The notes under the pieces were generated by a model that had not been told where the DNA came from, searched no databases, and saw only the letters and a program-made list of their open reading frames with translations. A DNA stretch of 64,000 nt from Emergomyces orientalis (taxonomy: Eukaryota; Ascomycota; Eurotiomycetes; Onygenales; Ajellomycetaceae): the NCBI GenBank assembly GCA_002110485.1, contig MOWL01000067.1:310001-374000 (forward strand). The letters run 5' to 3'. Each line of letters opens with the position of its first letter. The stretch's first letter is position 1. The translations under genes and the position numbers were made by a program. This document shows, piece after piece, positions 47,948 to 60,900 of this stretch.

Positions 47948-50900
47948 GTGAGCAAGTCCATATACTACAATACAATGTGCATAACTCAGACAAGGTGATG
48001 AACACATTACTGGCCAAGCCTGAAACAGCATTAAACTACAACATCATCGCACTGCAGAAACCATGAATGCAGAGGGAATCTGGAAGGGGTACAACATGCC
48101 CGGCCAACTGTGGATTCTGGCAGACAGGCATGCAGATCAAGGAGGCCAGGGTGAGCTTTCTCATCAACAAAAGACTGAAGGCAACAGCATGGGAGGTCAG
48201 GGTCATTACAGAATCCATGGCATTACTCACTGTGAACACGGTAAGAGGATCACTACTAATGCTCAATGTCTACGCTGCTCCACCAGGCAGCTACACAACT
48301 GTGCCAGAGAGTTCCCCCATCCTTGAGCTACAAGCGGTGGTGGAGGAGGCCGAGGCCTCGCTACCAGCGCGAACTCAGGGGCGATGTGCGCAACAAGTGC
48401 AAGACCCAGACACAAGTGCGCTACGAGCGCGAGATCAGGGTGCAGACGCGCAACAAGTGCAAAGTCAGGGTGCGGAAGCGCGGCAGGCGGAGGTAGTGGT
48501 GCTGGGAGACTTCAATGTGCATCACTCAAAGTGGGGAGGTGAGCGAGTGAGACAGGACTTTGACCTGGCATGGGAGCTCATAGCACAGGTGGATGCTCTC
48601 GGACTGCAGCTGGCAACACCACGGGGAGAGATTACATGGCAGGACCGCAGAAGCACCAGCACCACCTTGAACCTAATCTTTCTCTCAGAGAACCTGAGTG
48701 CAGGGGTACTGGAATACTGGGTCGCACACGAGGCGGATATGGCATCAGATCATCTACCAGTGGTCACTAAGTTAGCCATCAACATACCTGTGGTACTAAG
48801 AGAAAAACGCAACTGGCAGCAAGTGAATATACAGCAGCTGCAAAAGAACTGTCAAGAGCTACAATGTTGCAACAGCTTTGGCTCAACAGCAGAGATTGAT
48901 TGCTATGCAAACTATCTAAGTGAATTCATCAATGAGCTAGCAGAGAAACATGCTAAACACGCGCACATCTGCAAGCAGAGTCGCTCATGGTGGTCCAACA
49001 GAGTGGCGCAGGCAGTGAGTGAGTACAAGAGAACCATGAGAGATGCAGACAGCACTGAGAAGAAAAGAAGACATGCTCACAACAGGTAAAACAAGAAAAT
49101 AAAGCTGGCCAAGACTGCCAGCTTCCGCGATCTAATGAACAGTGCTGACACAGATTCTAAACTGCTCTGGAAGCTGGCAAAGTGGGGTCGCACACACATC
49201 AATGAGACCAAGCAACCGGCAAGACTGCCACCGCTTAGAGGAATGCCAGAGGCCTTGGGTGAAACTGAGGTGCGAGTCACTGCATTCCAGGACAAGGCTG
49301 AACTACTATGGGCGCAGTTCTTCCCAGAGCCTTTGGCGGCAAGGGAAGATGACATGAACGTGGAAACGCAGCCGCGGAGTGTGACTGACATGATAGTGCT
49401 CACAGAGGAGGCCATGGCAGCGCTGATTGCTAGGCTTCCGAATGACAAGGCCCCAGATGCCAACAGCATCTCCAACTGCTTTCTCAAAATGCTAGGCTCA
49501 AGGTTCATCACAGCAATAACTGAGCTTACACAGGCCTGCTGGCATTGGGAGTACTACTCACAGATATTCAAAACAGCGCGCACGGTGGTGCTCAAGAAGC
49601 CAGGAATGAAGGACTACAGTGAAGTGGAAGCCTGGAGGCCGATTGCACTACTTGACACTCTAGATAAAATTGTAGAGGCTGCAACAGCCAAGGAAATAAG
49701 GTCTCTGGCAGAGAAACATGAAATGCTACCAGCTCAGTAAATGAGGGCGCGAGGAGGCTGCTTCACAGAAACAGCAATTATTCTGTTACTGATGCAGATT
49801 CACACAGTGTGAGAGAAGCAGGGAGCAGTGGTCTCAGTGCTGTCACTGAACATCTCAGAGGCCTATGACAGAGTGCTCAGAAATCGCCTAGTGCACATTC
49901 TAAGAAAAAGAGGACTGCTCAGATAGCTGACTGAATGAGTCAACTCATTCATGCAGGGGCGCAAGGCGACACTAGTATTTGATGAGCAGGAAACTGAAGT
50001 CTTTGAGATGAATGCAGGCATTTCACAGAGATCATTCTTGTCACTCATTCTGTTCTTATTCTACAATGAGAAGTTGCTCAGAATATATACACTGCAAAGT
50101 GAGCCTGTCAGCTGCATAGAATTTGTAGACAATGTGAACATTCTAGCATATGGCAACTCAACTGAAGTGAATTGTGCGCATCTGGCGCAGATCCATGCCA
50201 GCTGTGAGCTTTGGGTGAGCAGACATGGGGCAATCTTTGCACCACAGAAGTATGAGCTCATGCACTTTACCAGAACAAGAACTAGATTCAATCTAAAACA
50301 CTCACTGCAATTGCCACAGCAAGTGATCAAGCCACAGAGGGAGATGCGGGTGCTAGGCATCTGGCTTGACCCTAAGCTGAGGTGGTGTAGCCATGTCAGT
50401 AAGGTGGTAGGCAGAGCGAAATCGCAGATAGGTGCCCTAACTCAGACAACACAGTCAACCTGGGGCCTGCCACTGCAGCATGCCCGGAGGGTCTACAATG
50501 CAGTGATAAGGCCCGCAATAGGATACGGAGCGCTGGCATGGCATCAACCACAGGCGACACAACATGAACCGCGACATCAATGCCAGCTGCTAGCCAGCCT
50601 GGAGAAGATTCAAAATAAATGCCTACAGGTCATTGCAGAGGTCTACAGAGCTACTCCAATCACCTCACTGGAGGTGGAGACAGCCACACTGCCTCTGAAG
50701 ATACATCTAGACAGTGTGATGGTCAGAGCAACTGAGCAGCTTAAGAAGTCAGGAATCATGGAGCAGATAAAACAGGCATGTGTGCAGGTCAGAGCCAGAC
50801 TTCGCAGAAGAAATAACAGAGGAATGCAGTCAGTGGAGGCAGTACTGCACCCAGTGAGCATGCAGCAGGGGTGAAGTGTAAATTGGGTGAGACAGGCAAA

Positions 50901-51402
50901 GCAACTGAAAAAGCAGAAAAGACAAGAAAACAGTGTGTGTAACTGAGTCTTCAAGAGATGAGTGAGGGAGGAGGCAATGATAAGATGACAGAACAGATGA
51001 AGAGCGTGCACAACACCATGAAGAGAACTGTTTGACAGGCCCCCAGATGTAGAGCTACTAAGATGGCATGAGGGCCTGAGCAAGGCCTGAAGCTCATTGA
51101 TAGTTCAGCTGCATACTGGCAAGACAGGCCTTGCAGTGTTCCTCCACAGAAGAAGAGTTCCTGACTTCCCCACACTGAAATGTCCATGTGGATATGAGCA
51201 TGAAACGGTGCTGCATGTGATGATACACTGTACACAATTCAGTGGGGAACGCGCGGAGCTGGAGCAGGAGGGCAGAGTGAATAAGAAGTGGTTGCTGGAC
51301 ACCAAGAAAGGACTGCACAGGCTCACCAAGTGATGGCTCAAGCAGGACATTCTCAGACAGTTCTCCCTAGCCAAGGTGTTAAGTGAGAGAAGGGCGGAAT
51401 GA
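47944..51402 (+). pseudogene. LINE-A copy 2 ORF2, endonuclease-reverse transcriptase, stops only
   Basis: All recognisable pieces from ATG 47944 to TGA 51402 share one frame (about 1,150 codons), so only in-frame stops inactivate it. Endonuclease blocks are NVHNSDKVMNTLLAKPETAL, VVLGDFNVHHSKWGGERV near 48500 and EADMASDHLPVV near 48740. Reverse-transcriptase blocks are VVLKKPGMKDYS, EAWRPIALLDTLDKIVEA near 49640, SVLSLNISEAYDRVL near 49850 and FVDNVNILAY near 50120. FVDN replaces the usual [YF]xDD, so a catalytic Asp is lost. The C-terminal zinc knuckle CPCGYEHETVLHVMIHC lies at 51180-51235. No RNase H is present. Most stops are TGA, including 48064-48066, where LINE endonucleases have Trp after EP. 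Confidence 0.85.
48378..48490 (+). repeat. Imperfect tandem repeat in LINE-A copy 2 ORF2
   Basis: The unit CGCAACAAGTGCAAG with GCGCGA and CAGGGTG neighbours recurs two to three times, encoding an Arg/Gln/Ala-rich linker in the endonuclease domain. Copy 1 is about 50 bases shorter at the same place. Confidence 0.55.
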
Positions 51403-51708
51403 GATGCACAGCACAACTAAGAAACACAGCTGGCGCATATCAGGGGGTGAAGGGCGCGAAGAGCGAGGCCCTACCAGGAGATAGTGAGCTTGAAGCGCGG
51501 ATCTGGGTGGACTGGCGCGCCACAAGCGCGGAGTTGAGTGGCCTGCGCGCTACAAGCACTCCAGGACGTTGAAGTCTGCGCGATGAGCGGCGGACACACA
51601 GCATGAGATGCCACATTCATTAGAAGTCTTTCTTATGTTCAGACAGGGGTGATGATGATATAGGGGGTTTTCTTGTCTTCTCACGGTGCTATGCACCATC
51701 TTCTCTAA

Positions 51709-51726
51709 GAGCAGCGGGAGCTGCTC
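51709..51726 (+). other. 3'-end hairpin of LINE-A copy 2
   Basis: GAGCAGC pairs with GCTGCTC around a GGGA tetraloop, a seven-base perfect stem. It lies about 170 bases before the tail, at the same position as in copy 1. Confidence 0.6.
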
Positions 51727-51895
51727 CGCGGTACTTGAAGTGATTATAAATGTTGAATAGATTTGCTGTTCAGGGGGTTTTTAGGCCAGGGCTATACTAG
51801 ATAGCCCAAGGTTTTCCTCACTTTGTATACTAGCTGCCTCCCCACATATCCTCGGGATCAAGTGGTGTAGAAATAATAATAATAATAATAATAAT

Positions 51896-51908
51896 AACTG
51901 CGGCATAA
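51896..51908 (+). repeat. Right target-site duplication of LINE-A copy 2
   Basis: Matches 46474-46486 at 12 of 13 positions. Confidence 0.8.
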
Positions 51909-54502
51909 CGCAAGCCCGTGTACCCCCATGGTTCTCTTATTGAACCAGATATATCGTATGCCAACCAATTGGCAATGGGCAGCGGGCAGCTGGTAATTGC
52001 AAGTGACTGCGCGCAAGGAAAGTAAAACAAAAGGAAAAAGAAATAAGAAGAAGTAAGAAGAAGAAGAAATCTCTACTTTTCCGACGGGAATGAGTAAGTT
52101 TTCACCGCCGGGGAAAACCAGAAGGGGGGAAAATACCAACATAGAACAAAACGAAGCGAATAAAAAATAAAAAATAAAAAATAAAAATTTGAAGAAAAAT
52201 GACGGGGGTGAAAGAAAAAAAAGGTAAACCATCCCGATGATCCACAACTATCCGACAAGCATATACAGACAGTAGTCATTAAATGCAAGAGAGTACTGTA
52301 GGAACTGGAAGCAATAATAAAAGCCCCCCCCCGGCCGGCCCCTTGAACTCGGGAAACAGCGGGAATCCCACGGCCATTGTTCGGATACATACGCCTATCC
52401 ACCTTTTAGCTCCTCCGAGTTCCCAGTTTAAAAATAATAAAAAAAGTAAAATGCAAACCGCTAAGCGCGGGATCTGAACTCCACCTCCAAAAAACAAAAA
52501 ATTTCGTTCAGTGGAGCCGGGAAAGAAATCAAAGGGTTGAGACGTAGAAAACAGAGGGCTTGGCAGGGAGAGCATGTCGAAAAATATGTGTGATGGATTG
52601 GTCCGGAGTGGGGGATGGGGGGGAAAGGGGGTGCTTCGGATATATGGATGTATGCATAGCTGGATAGAGCTGGGTTTGCTGGATTGGGCATATCATTATT
52701 TCGTCATTAGAGTCTGCAGTGGTGCCTGAAATTGAGCATTTACATAGATAGATGCCTGTAGTTAATTTCCTCAAATGTTGGTAGCCATGGGAGGTTGTTG
52801 TGTGTGTGTTTGTGGGTGGAAGATAAACGTTGTTCCGGAATGAAATTTTGTCTTCCAAGAATTCGGGGGGTCGATGGCTGGCTAGTCAGTCTACTATAAA
52901 TAACAGGGGAAGATACGGGTGGAAGGATAAATAAGTAGTAAATGCCTAGCTCAACAGGGGGTAACTGGAGGAAAGGAAGTCAAAAAAGACTCAAAGGTAA
53001 GTAAAGAGCAAGTCAAAGTGAGAGGATGGAAGAAAGAAGAAGAAGCAAAATAATAATAATAATAATAATAATGATGATGATGGGATTGGTAGAAGTTCAC
53101 ATCGCCCCACAGAATGGGGCTGGTTTGGGGCAATTTGGGCTAGTAGCATCTAGGGTGGATAGTAAGAGAGATAGATTAGTTATGACGTGAGTATCTAAGT
53201 TGGTTAGGGAGAAGAGATAGAATGAATTGTTGATACATAGAATGTCCATATAAATAAACAAACAAAAACAAATCAACTGAGAATAGACAACTAAATAGCC
53301 AGCCCATAAAATACTAGTTAAAGGGTTCATCAGATGACAAAACAAAAACAACACAAAAGAAAGCCTGGAATAAAATTTGTTTTTTCTACCCCGCATTCTG
53401 TCTGTTCCCGTGGCTGAGTTAAGGGAGAGAGAGGAGAGAGGGAGAATGTAACGTACTTCAGATGTATCTCAGAGGTACCGCTGATGTATAGAGACGCCAA
53501 ACATTGCACAGTACAATAAACTATGCAAATACGATTCTATGATGGAGCAAGTGATAACTAGCTAGCTAGCTAGCTATCTAGGTATGTCATCATAACATAA
53601 CCTGTGTGTTATGATACACCTAGCTACCTCATGATGGGACATGCGGACATGCTGGGGCTGATGTCAGTCATCAACCATCTTTGATCGATACAAGTTGGTT
53701 ACCTGATCACTACCTGGTTTGCTCTAACCGCCCCCGGGTAGTTCAGTTCGAACCCTCTCTGATTCTCCTCTTCGTCGCCTGTCCTTGTGCCTAGGTAAAA
53801 ATTATCTGGCTGCTGCTGCTGCTGCTTACTTGTCTCGTGTTTCCTGTTCCTGGTCCTGGTCCTTGTTCCTGTCTTTCTGTTTCCCCTCATCTCTCAACTC
53901 CATCTCAACTCTACTCTACTCTACTCATCATCTCTATCTTCTCGCTCTCATATATCCTACTATCTATCCTATCGATGTGATACAACCATCTCACCCCCTT
54001 CCCTCACCCGCTGATTCATTGCCTCTCTCCCTCTCCCTCTCCATCTTCCCCTCCCCGTGCTGTGCTGTGGTGTGGTTGTGTTGTGCTGTGCTGCTAGTGT
54101 CACCTCTTCGGGAGATTCCGTCACCCCCCGCCTATTTAATTCCCCCGCTCTCCTTCTCTTCTCCGCGGTGCGGAGATCCTTTACGACTATCCTACGACTA
54201 TCTCCCCTTTTCCTCCAGTCTTACAGGCTACAGTGAGTTGCCAGATCAAGCCCAGCTCTATCTTTGTCTGTCATTTGTCGTCTGCGCTACCTCGCTGTGG
54301 CGCCATCATACTTCCCCGGGCCACCTATATCACCGAACAGCATATACTGACTGCTGCTTCGTGTTTCAGAAAATAGATAAGAGATAGACCAGCTCTTGCT
54401 CTGACTACTTCGTTGTATCTCAGCTTATCCACCATATATATACATATATATACATATATATCTCCGTCTTTCAACCACCCTCCTCCTACTCATACCTTCA
54501 TC
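51909..54502. other. Gene-free region upstream of the mitochondrial carrier
   Basis: Holds an (AAT)n/(ATG)n microsatellite at 53048-53081, GCTAGCTAGCTAGCTAG near 53562 and CTCTC-rich leader sequence at 53880-54200. The last 600 bases are probably the promoter and leader of the carrier gene. No other gene is supported. Confidence 0.5.
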
Positions 54503-55667
54503 ATGGCCGCTTCCTCTCCCAAATCGGCCAATGATGCCTCCAAACCACCAGTTGAATCCGCCTCTGAACAATCCCCCCCCTTTTTCCATAACCCTTTTAT
54601 CCGCCCGGCCTTACCATTCATCAATGGTGGCTTGTCCGGAATGACTGCAACCGCCGTCATCCAACCAATTGACATGGTAAAAGTCCGCCTGCAGCTTGCC
54701 GGTGAGGGTGCCCGAACTGGTCCCCGCCCTACAGCCATAGGCGTCACAAAACAAATCATAGCCTCAGGCAAATTCCTAGACCTATACACGGGCCTATCTG
54801 CCGGCCTCCTTCGACAGGCCGTCTACACAACCGCCCGCCTAGGCTTCTTCGACACCTTCTCAAATGCCCTGAAAGCTCGCGCCGACGCCGCAGGCAAGAA
54901 AGTCACCTTCGCCGAACGCGCTGCAGCTGGCTTAGGAGCAGGCGGCCTCGCCGCCATGATCGGAAACCCAGCAGATCTAGCCCTAATCCGCATGCAGTCG
55001 GACGGCCTAAAACCAAAAGAAACCAGAGCAAACTACCGCTCCGTCGTCGACGCGCTAGCCCGCATCTCCAAGGCAGAAGGCATCACAGCCCTCTGGTCCG
55101 GTGCCCTGCCCACCGTCGTCCGCGCCATGGCACTGAACTTTGGTCAATTAACTTTCTTCGCCGAGTCCAAGTCCCAGCTGCAGGCCCACACGAACCTCTC
55201 CGCCCAGAACCGAACTTTCGCCGCGTCCGCCATCGCGGGCTTCTTTGCTAGTTTCATGTCCCTGCCGTTTGACTTTATCAAGACGCGCTTGCAGAAACAG
55301 CAGAAGGATCCGAAGACAGGCCAGCTGCCGTATAAAGGTATGCTGGACTGCGCTAGGAAGGTTGTGAGAGATGAGGGTTGGTTGAGGTTCTATCGCGGGT
55401 TTGGAACGTATTACGTTCGCATCGCACCTCACGCGTGAGTTCCCTAATTTTTTCAAATTCCTTTTCTGCAAAAAAAAATAAAATAAAAAAATAAAAATAA
55501 AAATTATATCGGTTGAAAAAAGCCCTGCCCCACTCCGTTTTAACCCAAGTGTGTCCCCGCTGCACCACAACCACCCACCCCACGCTAACAAGACTGGCTG
55601 GATCTCGCACAATCATAGTATGGTGACACTTATCGTCCTCGATTACCTGAACATTTTCACTCGGTAA
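54503..55667 (+). CDS. Mitochondrial 2-oxoglutarate/malate-type carrier
   Basis: Two exons, 54503-55434 and 55619-55667, giving 326 residues. Exon 2 supplies only the last helix and end (AMVTLIVLDYLNIFTR). It has three mitochondrial-carrier repeats with signatures PIDMVKVRLQ (repeat 1), NPADLALIRMQSDG (repeat 2) and PFDFIKTRLQKQ (repeat 3), hence six inner-membrane helices. The block MIGNPADLALIRMQSDG and VVRAMALNFGQLTFFAESK match the oxoglutarate carrier branch (animal SLC25A11). It would exchange 2-oxoglutarate for malate or other dicarboxylates across the inner membrane, linking nitrogen and gluconeogenic carbon flow. A dicarboxylate carrier of the neighbouring branch is the main alternative. 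The first 30 residues are a Ser/Pro-rich extension. Confidence 0.9.
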
Positions 55668-57406
55668 AAACCGCAGCAATTCCTCTCGTCCGATACGGCG
55701 TGTAAACTCCCTTGCATCCCTTGGGCCCAAGAATATAATATAATAAAATCAACTCAATAATGAGACCAATTAACGAAAACGTTTTCCGCCGCCCAACCAG
55801 CATATACGTTACGCTTTTAACGTCCCGCAAAAAGAAACTGAGTCCTCAGTTCCGGCCGAACCTCCCCTCCCCCGGAACAAGTATGGAAATTAAAAATGAA
55901 AAATGAAAAAAAATCACTCAAAAGGAAATTTCAAAACAATTGAACAACAAAGAAACTGAAAAATAATCAACCATGCCAGCATCCCCAAAGCAAAGCAAAA
56001 CTACCAATATCTAAAATATATCTATCTATCCCTCGGGGAGATTGTTCGTTCCTCGCGCCATACCCATTACGACGGGGATTTTTTTAAATTTGTGTTTCTT
56101 TTCTTTCTCTCTTTCTCCCATCTTGCGTGTGCTGCGCAGCATGAATGCATGAGTGCATATGATTAACCTCAGCTTTAAATTTTTGCTCTGTTCCGGGGAT
56201 ATTTCTGTTTCTCTTTCTTAAAGAAGCTTACCTACCCACCACAAGTTCTATTCACTAGATGAAAGGATGTGTCTATCATTTCCATTTCGGTGGTACTTGC
56301 GGCGCAGAGCAGCGCAAGCGCAAGCGCAAGCGGGGGTGGAGGAAAGGAAAGAATCGCAAATTCAAGGTGCTTGATATTGTCAATGTTGGTATTCGGTGTC
56401 CATGCGTCATTTGCAAAATGATACATTTTCTGTCCCATCCCAACCAAATTCGCGTTGTGATATTGAAATGGAAAATATATACAGAGCACCTGATTTTTTT
56501 AATTTTTTTTTTTCCATTTTCCATCTATTCAAGCTAGCTAGCTATATGAGATAAATTCCCCAGTTTCCTTTGTTTCCTTGGTTTTTTCCCTTCCTTCCAC
56601 CCTTTTCATTTCCAATATCTATTTCTTTCAAATATTTCTACTGTTTTTTACATGATTCCCAATGGCACCCATGCGCGGGGCGGAATATGCTGCATAAAGT
56701 GTGTGTGTTTTTTTTTTTTTTGCCCAGTGCTCTACTTGATTGTTGCTTCTCTCTTTTGTTTTTTATGAAAGGGCTAGCTGAAGTTATGATATACATATAT
56801 AAATTATATCACACTCAAAGTAACATGTTATTTTACACAAAAGGGGCTTTTTCCCAACCTGCTTAAAATTTCGAAACCAATATTTCTTCTGTAGATTGGG
56901 ATTTTTGCCTTGCTCGCATCTGCGTGTGAGCGAAATATTATTGGTAAACTTATATATCCAAGATATCTAGATATATAGGCTTTTTTAATGGTGACAGCGG
57001 AGGGTACTTTCTCCTGATTTTAGCTGATGAATGTGGCGCGCGGAAAGACTGTCCCCATGAAAGAAAAAGAATTTTCTTTTGTCCTGCATCATCCCACTGC
57101 TTAGGCTAGTTGGAATGGCGATATCTGCCTTCGCTTGCTACTGTGATAAGCGTGAGTGCAGGTGTCAGACGTGGGGAGGGAGGGGGGTCTGGGTTGCCAG
57201 TATCAGGGGTCAGAGACATTTGAGTTATTAATTCACTACCTTTTTTTACCGTGTAATCAGCCATTTTCATTGTCTGAAATCTTTGTATGTGCTGAGGTCT
57301 ATCAGTCAGAGCGGATTCTAGAATTGTTCCGGTCGGTGTCCATCACGAAAGGGGGGAGGGAACCATGTATAGAGGGGGTATGAACTTCTTAAGCATTTGG
57401 GCCTGT
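55668..57406. other. Gene-free region between the carrier and LINE-A copy 3
   Basis: A and T runs (for example 55470-55500 and 56700-56720) and short frames only. A frame at 56259-56537 rich in Arg/Lys and Phe has no domain and is probably chance. Confidence 0.5.
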
Positions 57407-57467
57407 ATTATTATTATTATTATTTCTACACCACTTAATCACAAGGATATGTGGGGCTCTGCTTAAT

Positions 57468-57475
57468 ATACAAAG
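57468..57475 (+). repeat. Left duplication flanking the solo-LTR-like insertion
   Basis: ATACAAAG is repeated at 57807-57814. Copy 1 has a single ATACAAAG at the matching place. Confidence 0.6.
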
Positions 57476-57806
57476 TGTCAAACACCTGATTATTAATCAA
57501 GCGCCAAACGGATGCATCGAACCATTCAAATCTCCACCAAATACGCCACTCCATCTACTATCATTATTTTTCTCCTAGTTTCCACCTAATTTGGATATTT
57601 CATTTGGTATATGACAGACTATTGATTATTGTATGTAACATGCCCCTATATGGGCATATTTTGTAATATAGCTAGCGAGAGATTCATGGTTATAAAAAGC
57701 CGTGGAAAACCTGTAGATATGGAGGAAAGAAGGGAGCCCAAAAAATTCAATTTTTAACTTCACTTTTTCATTCGTACGCGAACATTCTACCATTTAAAAA
57801 TCTCTC
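57476..57806. mobile_element. 331-bp insertion in LINE-A copy 3, possible solo LTR
   Basis: Absent from copies 1 and 2. It starts TGTCAAACACC and ends CTCTC(A), so TG...CA termini are possible, and a direct repeat flanks it. TATAAAAAGCC near 57701 resembles an LTR TATA box. Base use differs from the surrounding eroded LINE (it still has GCGCC and ACGCG), so it is younger or escaped mutation. No inverted repeats were found at its ends. Orientation reads as plus if the TATA-like string is functional. Confidence 0.5.
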
Positions 57807-57910
57807 ATACAAAGTAAGAAAAACTCTGTGACAGACATGATCTGTCACTGAACTAAAAACTCTCTGATCTTCAGATCTATTTCACTCTTTAACATCTTCA
57901 AAATATTATG

Positions 57911-57928
57911 AAGCAGTCACAGCTGCTT
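57911..57928 (-). other. 3'-end hairpin of LINE-A copy 3
   Basis: Reading the minus strand, AAGCAG pairs with CTGCTT around CTGTGA. Both outer bases differ from copy 1 (G-C to A-T), so pairing is kept. Confidence 0.55.
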
Positions 57929-60900
57929 TTAGAGAAAGAGATGTCTCACATTAAAAAGAAAGACAAGATCACTCACAACTACTCTCAGTAATGAATATTT
58001 AATATAAAAAATCTCTCACTGAAAGTGTCTGTCACTTTTCATGTCTTTGTCTGCTCTGTCTCTCACTCAGAGCTTTGGCCAGAGTGAACTGCCCAAGAAT
58101 ACTCTGTTTCAATCATTATATAATCAATCTGTGCAGTCTCTTTACTGTGTTCAACAGTCATCTCTTATTCACTCTTTCTTTGTGTTTCAACTCCACTTGC
58201 TCTGCACTGAACTGTGTGCAGTGCATCATCACATGAAGCACAGTTTCATGCTCATATTCACATGAGCACTTTGGTGTGGGAAAATCTGGCACTTTTCTTC
58301 TATGTAAAAATACTGCCAGGCCTGTCTTGTCTGTGCATAGTTAAACTATTAGTGAGCTTCAAGCCTTGCTCAGGCTCTCATGTCACTTTAGCTGCTTGAT
58401 ATCTGAGAGTCTGTTAAACAGTTCTTCTTATAATGTAGTGCATGCTCTTCAAATGTTATGTCATCTAATTACTGATTTCTTTCATACTCATCTTTTGAAG
58501 AATTAATTAATTAGATGATTTAACTGACTCTCTCTTTTTCTGTACTGTTTTGCTTCTCTCACTCACTGCACACTTCATTTCTGCTGTATTTTTACTGAAT
58601 GTAGTACAGTTTTCACTGATATCACATGTCTGCTTTCTTCACACTGAAGTCTGGTTCTGATCTGTGCACATGCTTGCTGTATCTGTTTCATGACTTCTGT
58701 TTCTCTAAGTCACTCAGTTGTTTTAGTCATCATTCCATCAAGGTACACACTTATTGGCAGTGTAAATGTTTCAGCTTTCAGCAAGATAATTGATGTTGCT
58801 CTATAGACTTCTACTATAATGTGCAGACATTCATTTTGAATCTTCTCCAGATCTTTTAACAGCTGGTGCTGTTGTTGAGACTCTTGTTAAGTTGCCTGTG
58901 ATTGATGCCATGTCAGTGCATTATATGTGATAGCTGGCCTGATCACAGCATTGTAGACTCTACAGACTTGCTGAAGAGAGAGATCTCATGTTGACTGTGT
59001 GATCTGTGTAAGAGCTTCTATTTGCAATTTTAATCTGTCTATAACTCTGTTTATATAATCTTGCCATCTCAGCTTGAAATCAAGTCATACTTCTAGCACC
59101 TGCATTTTCTTCTGTGGTGGTATTTCTCACTGTGATAGTTGTAGTGACTGTTTCAGATTAAATCTTGTGTGTGCTTGAGTGAAGTGCATAAGTTCATACT
59201 TTTATAATATGAAAATTGCTTCATGTCTGTCTGCTCAATGTGCACATTCAGCATGCACTTGTGCTAGTTGTGCGCAGTTTGCCTCAGTGGAGTCACTGTA
59301 AGCCAGAATATTGATATTATCCACAAATTCTATACAGCTGACTGACTTGTTGTGTGATGAGTAGATGCGCAGCAGCTTCTCATTATAAAAAAGAAATAGA
59401 ATGAGTGATAGTGATGATTTCTGTGAAATATCTGTGTTCACACTGAAGATCTCTGTCTTCTGTTTATTAAATACTAGTGTGATTCTGTGATCTTGCATGA
59501 ATGAATTAACTCATTCAGTCAGATGTCTGAGTAGTTCTTTCATTTTAAGAATGTGAATCAAGTGTCTTCTGAGCACTCTGTTATATGCTTCAGAGATATT
59601 CAGTGATAACACTGATGACACTGCTCTCTGCTTCTCCCATACTGTGCAAATTTGTGCTAGCAGTAGTGCAAGTGCTGTCTCAGTGAAGCATTCACTACAT
59701 GCTCTCATCTGTTGAGCTGACAATATTTCATGACTCTTCACAAGATGTCTTATTTCTCTTGCTGTTGCAGTTTCAATGATTTTTTCTACAGTGTCTAGCA
59801 GTGCTATAGATCTTCAAGCTTCAGCTTCACTGTAGTCTTTCTTGCCTGGCTTTTTAAGCATCACTGTGCATGCTGTCTTGAATGCCTGTGAATAGTGCTC
59901 CCATTGCCAGCAGACTCAGATGAGCTCAGTCATTGCTGTGATAAAGTTCAGCTCTAGCATTTTAAAAAATTGATTGAAAATGCCATTAGCATCTGATGTC
60001 TTGTCATTTGATAATCTGACTATAATTATTGTCATGATCTTCTCTGTAATTTCTAGTGTGTCACTCACACTCTGTGATTGAATATTTCTCTGTATATTTA
60101 TTTCACTGACTGATAGTGACTCAGGAAAGAATCTCTCACACAGCAGTTCAGTCTTGTTCTGAAACACAGATGTCAAAGACTCAGGCATATCTAAAGTGCT
60201 AGATACTTTCTTAAATGATGATAATCTTGCAGATTGCTTGAATTTATAAGTGCATGTGCACTCTCACTTGACTAGTTTTCAGAGTAGCTTAGAGTCAGTG
60301 TCTGCACTGTTCATTAGATCACAAAAGTTTGAAGTCTTTACAAGTTTTATTTCTCTGTTGTACTTGTTCTGTGCTCTTTTTCTCTCATTTTCAGTGCTGT
60401 GAGTGCTTCTCATCACTTACTTGTATTCACTGACAGCTTCTGCTATTTTTTTGATCACCATGAGCGGCTTTTCTCACAGACATGAGTATATTTAGTGTGT
60501 TTATCTGTCAGTGTGCTGATGAACTTGCTAAAATAGTTCACATATTCATCAATCTCTGCTGTTGAGATGAAGATTCTGCAGCATCTAAAATTCAGACAAT
60601 TTTACTATAGCAGCTGTGAGTTCACTTTTTGCCAGTTACATCTCTCTCTCAATCTGACAGGCACATTGATAGCAAGTCTGATAATCACTGATAGATAATC
60701 TGATGCCATGTCTATTTCATGTGTCACTTGGCATTCTAACACCCCTTCATTCAGGTTTTCTGACACAAAGATCAGATTCAGAGTTATTTCAGTACTATCA
60801 TGATTCTGTCATGTGATCTCACTCTGTGATGTTATCAGTTATAAGTTGAAAGTATTCATCTGTGCTATAAGCTCTCATGTCAGTTCAAAATCGTTTCTCA

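Larger units (their letters stand above)
46487..51895 (+). mobile_element. LINE-A copy 2, non-LTR retrotransposon, least eroded copy
   Basis: A 5.4-kb element with the same layout as copy 1 and a 13-bp target-site duplication. It keeps many more CpG, GG and CC dinucleotides than copies 1 and 3 and has longer open stretches. A GC-rich segment in the 3' UTR (about 51420-51640) is missing or unrecognisable in copy 1. Stops still break both ORFs, so it is not autonomous as it stands, but it is the best guide to the ancestral sequence in this window. Confidence 0.9.

Noticed and set aside
56259..56537. Lys/Arg-rich frame with CPCVIC-like cysteines
   Set aside because: Single short frame ending in poly-Phe from a T run, no homologous feature recognised.
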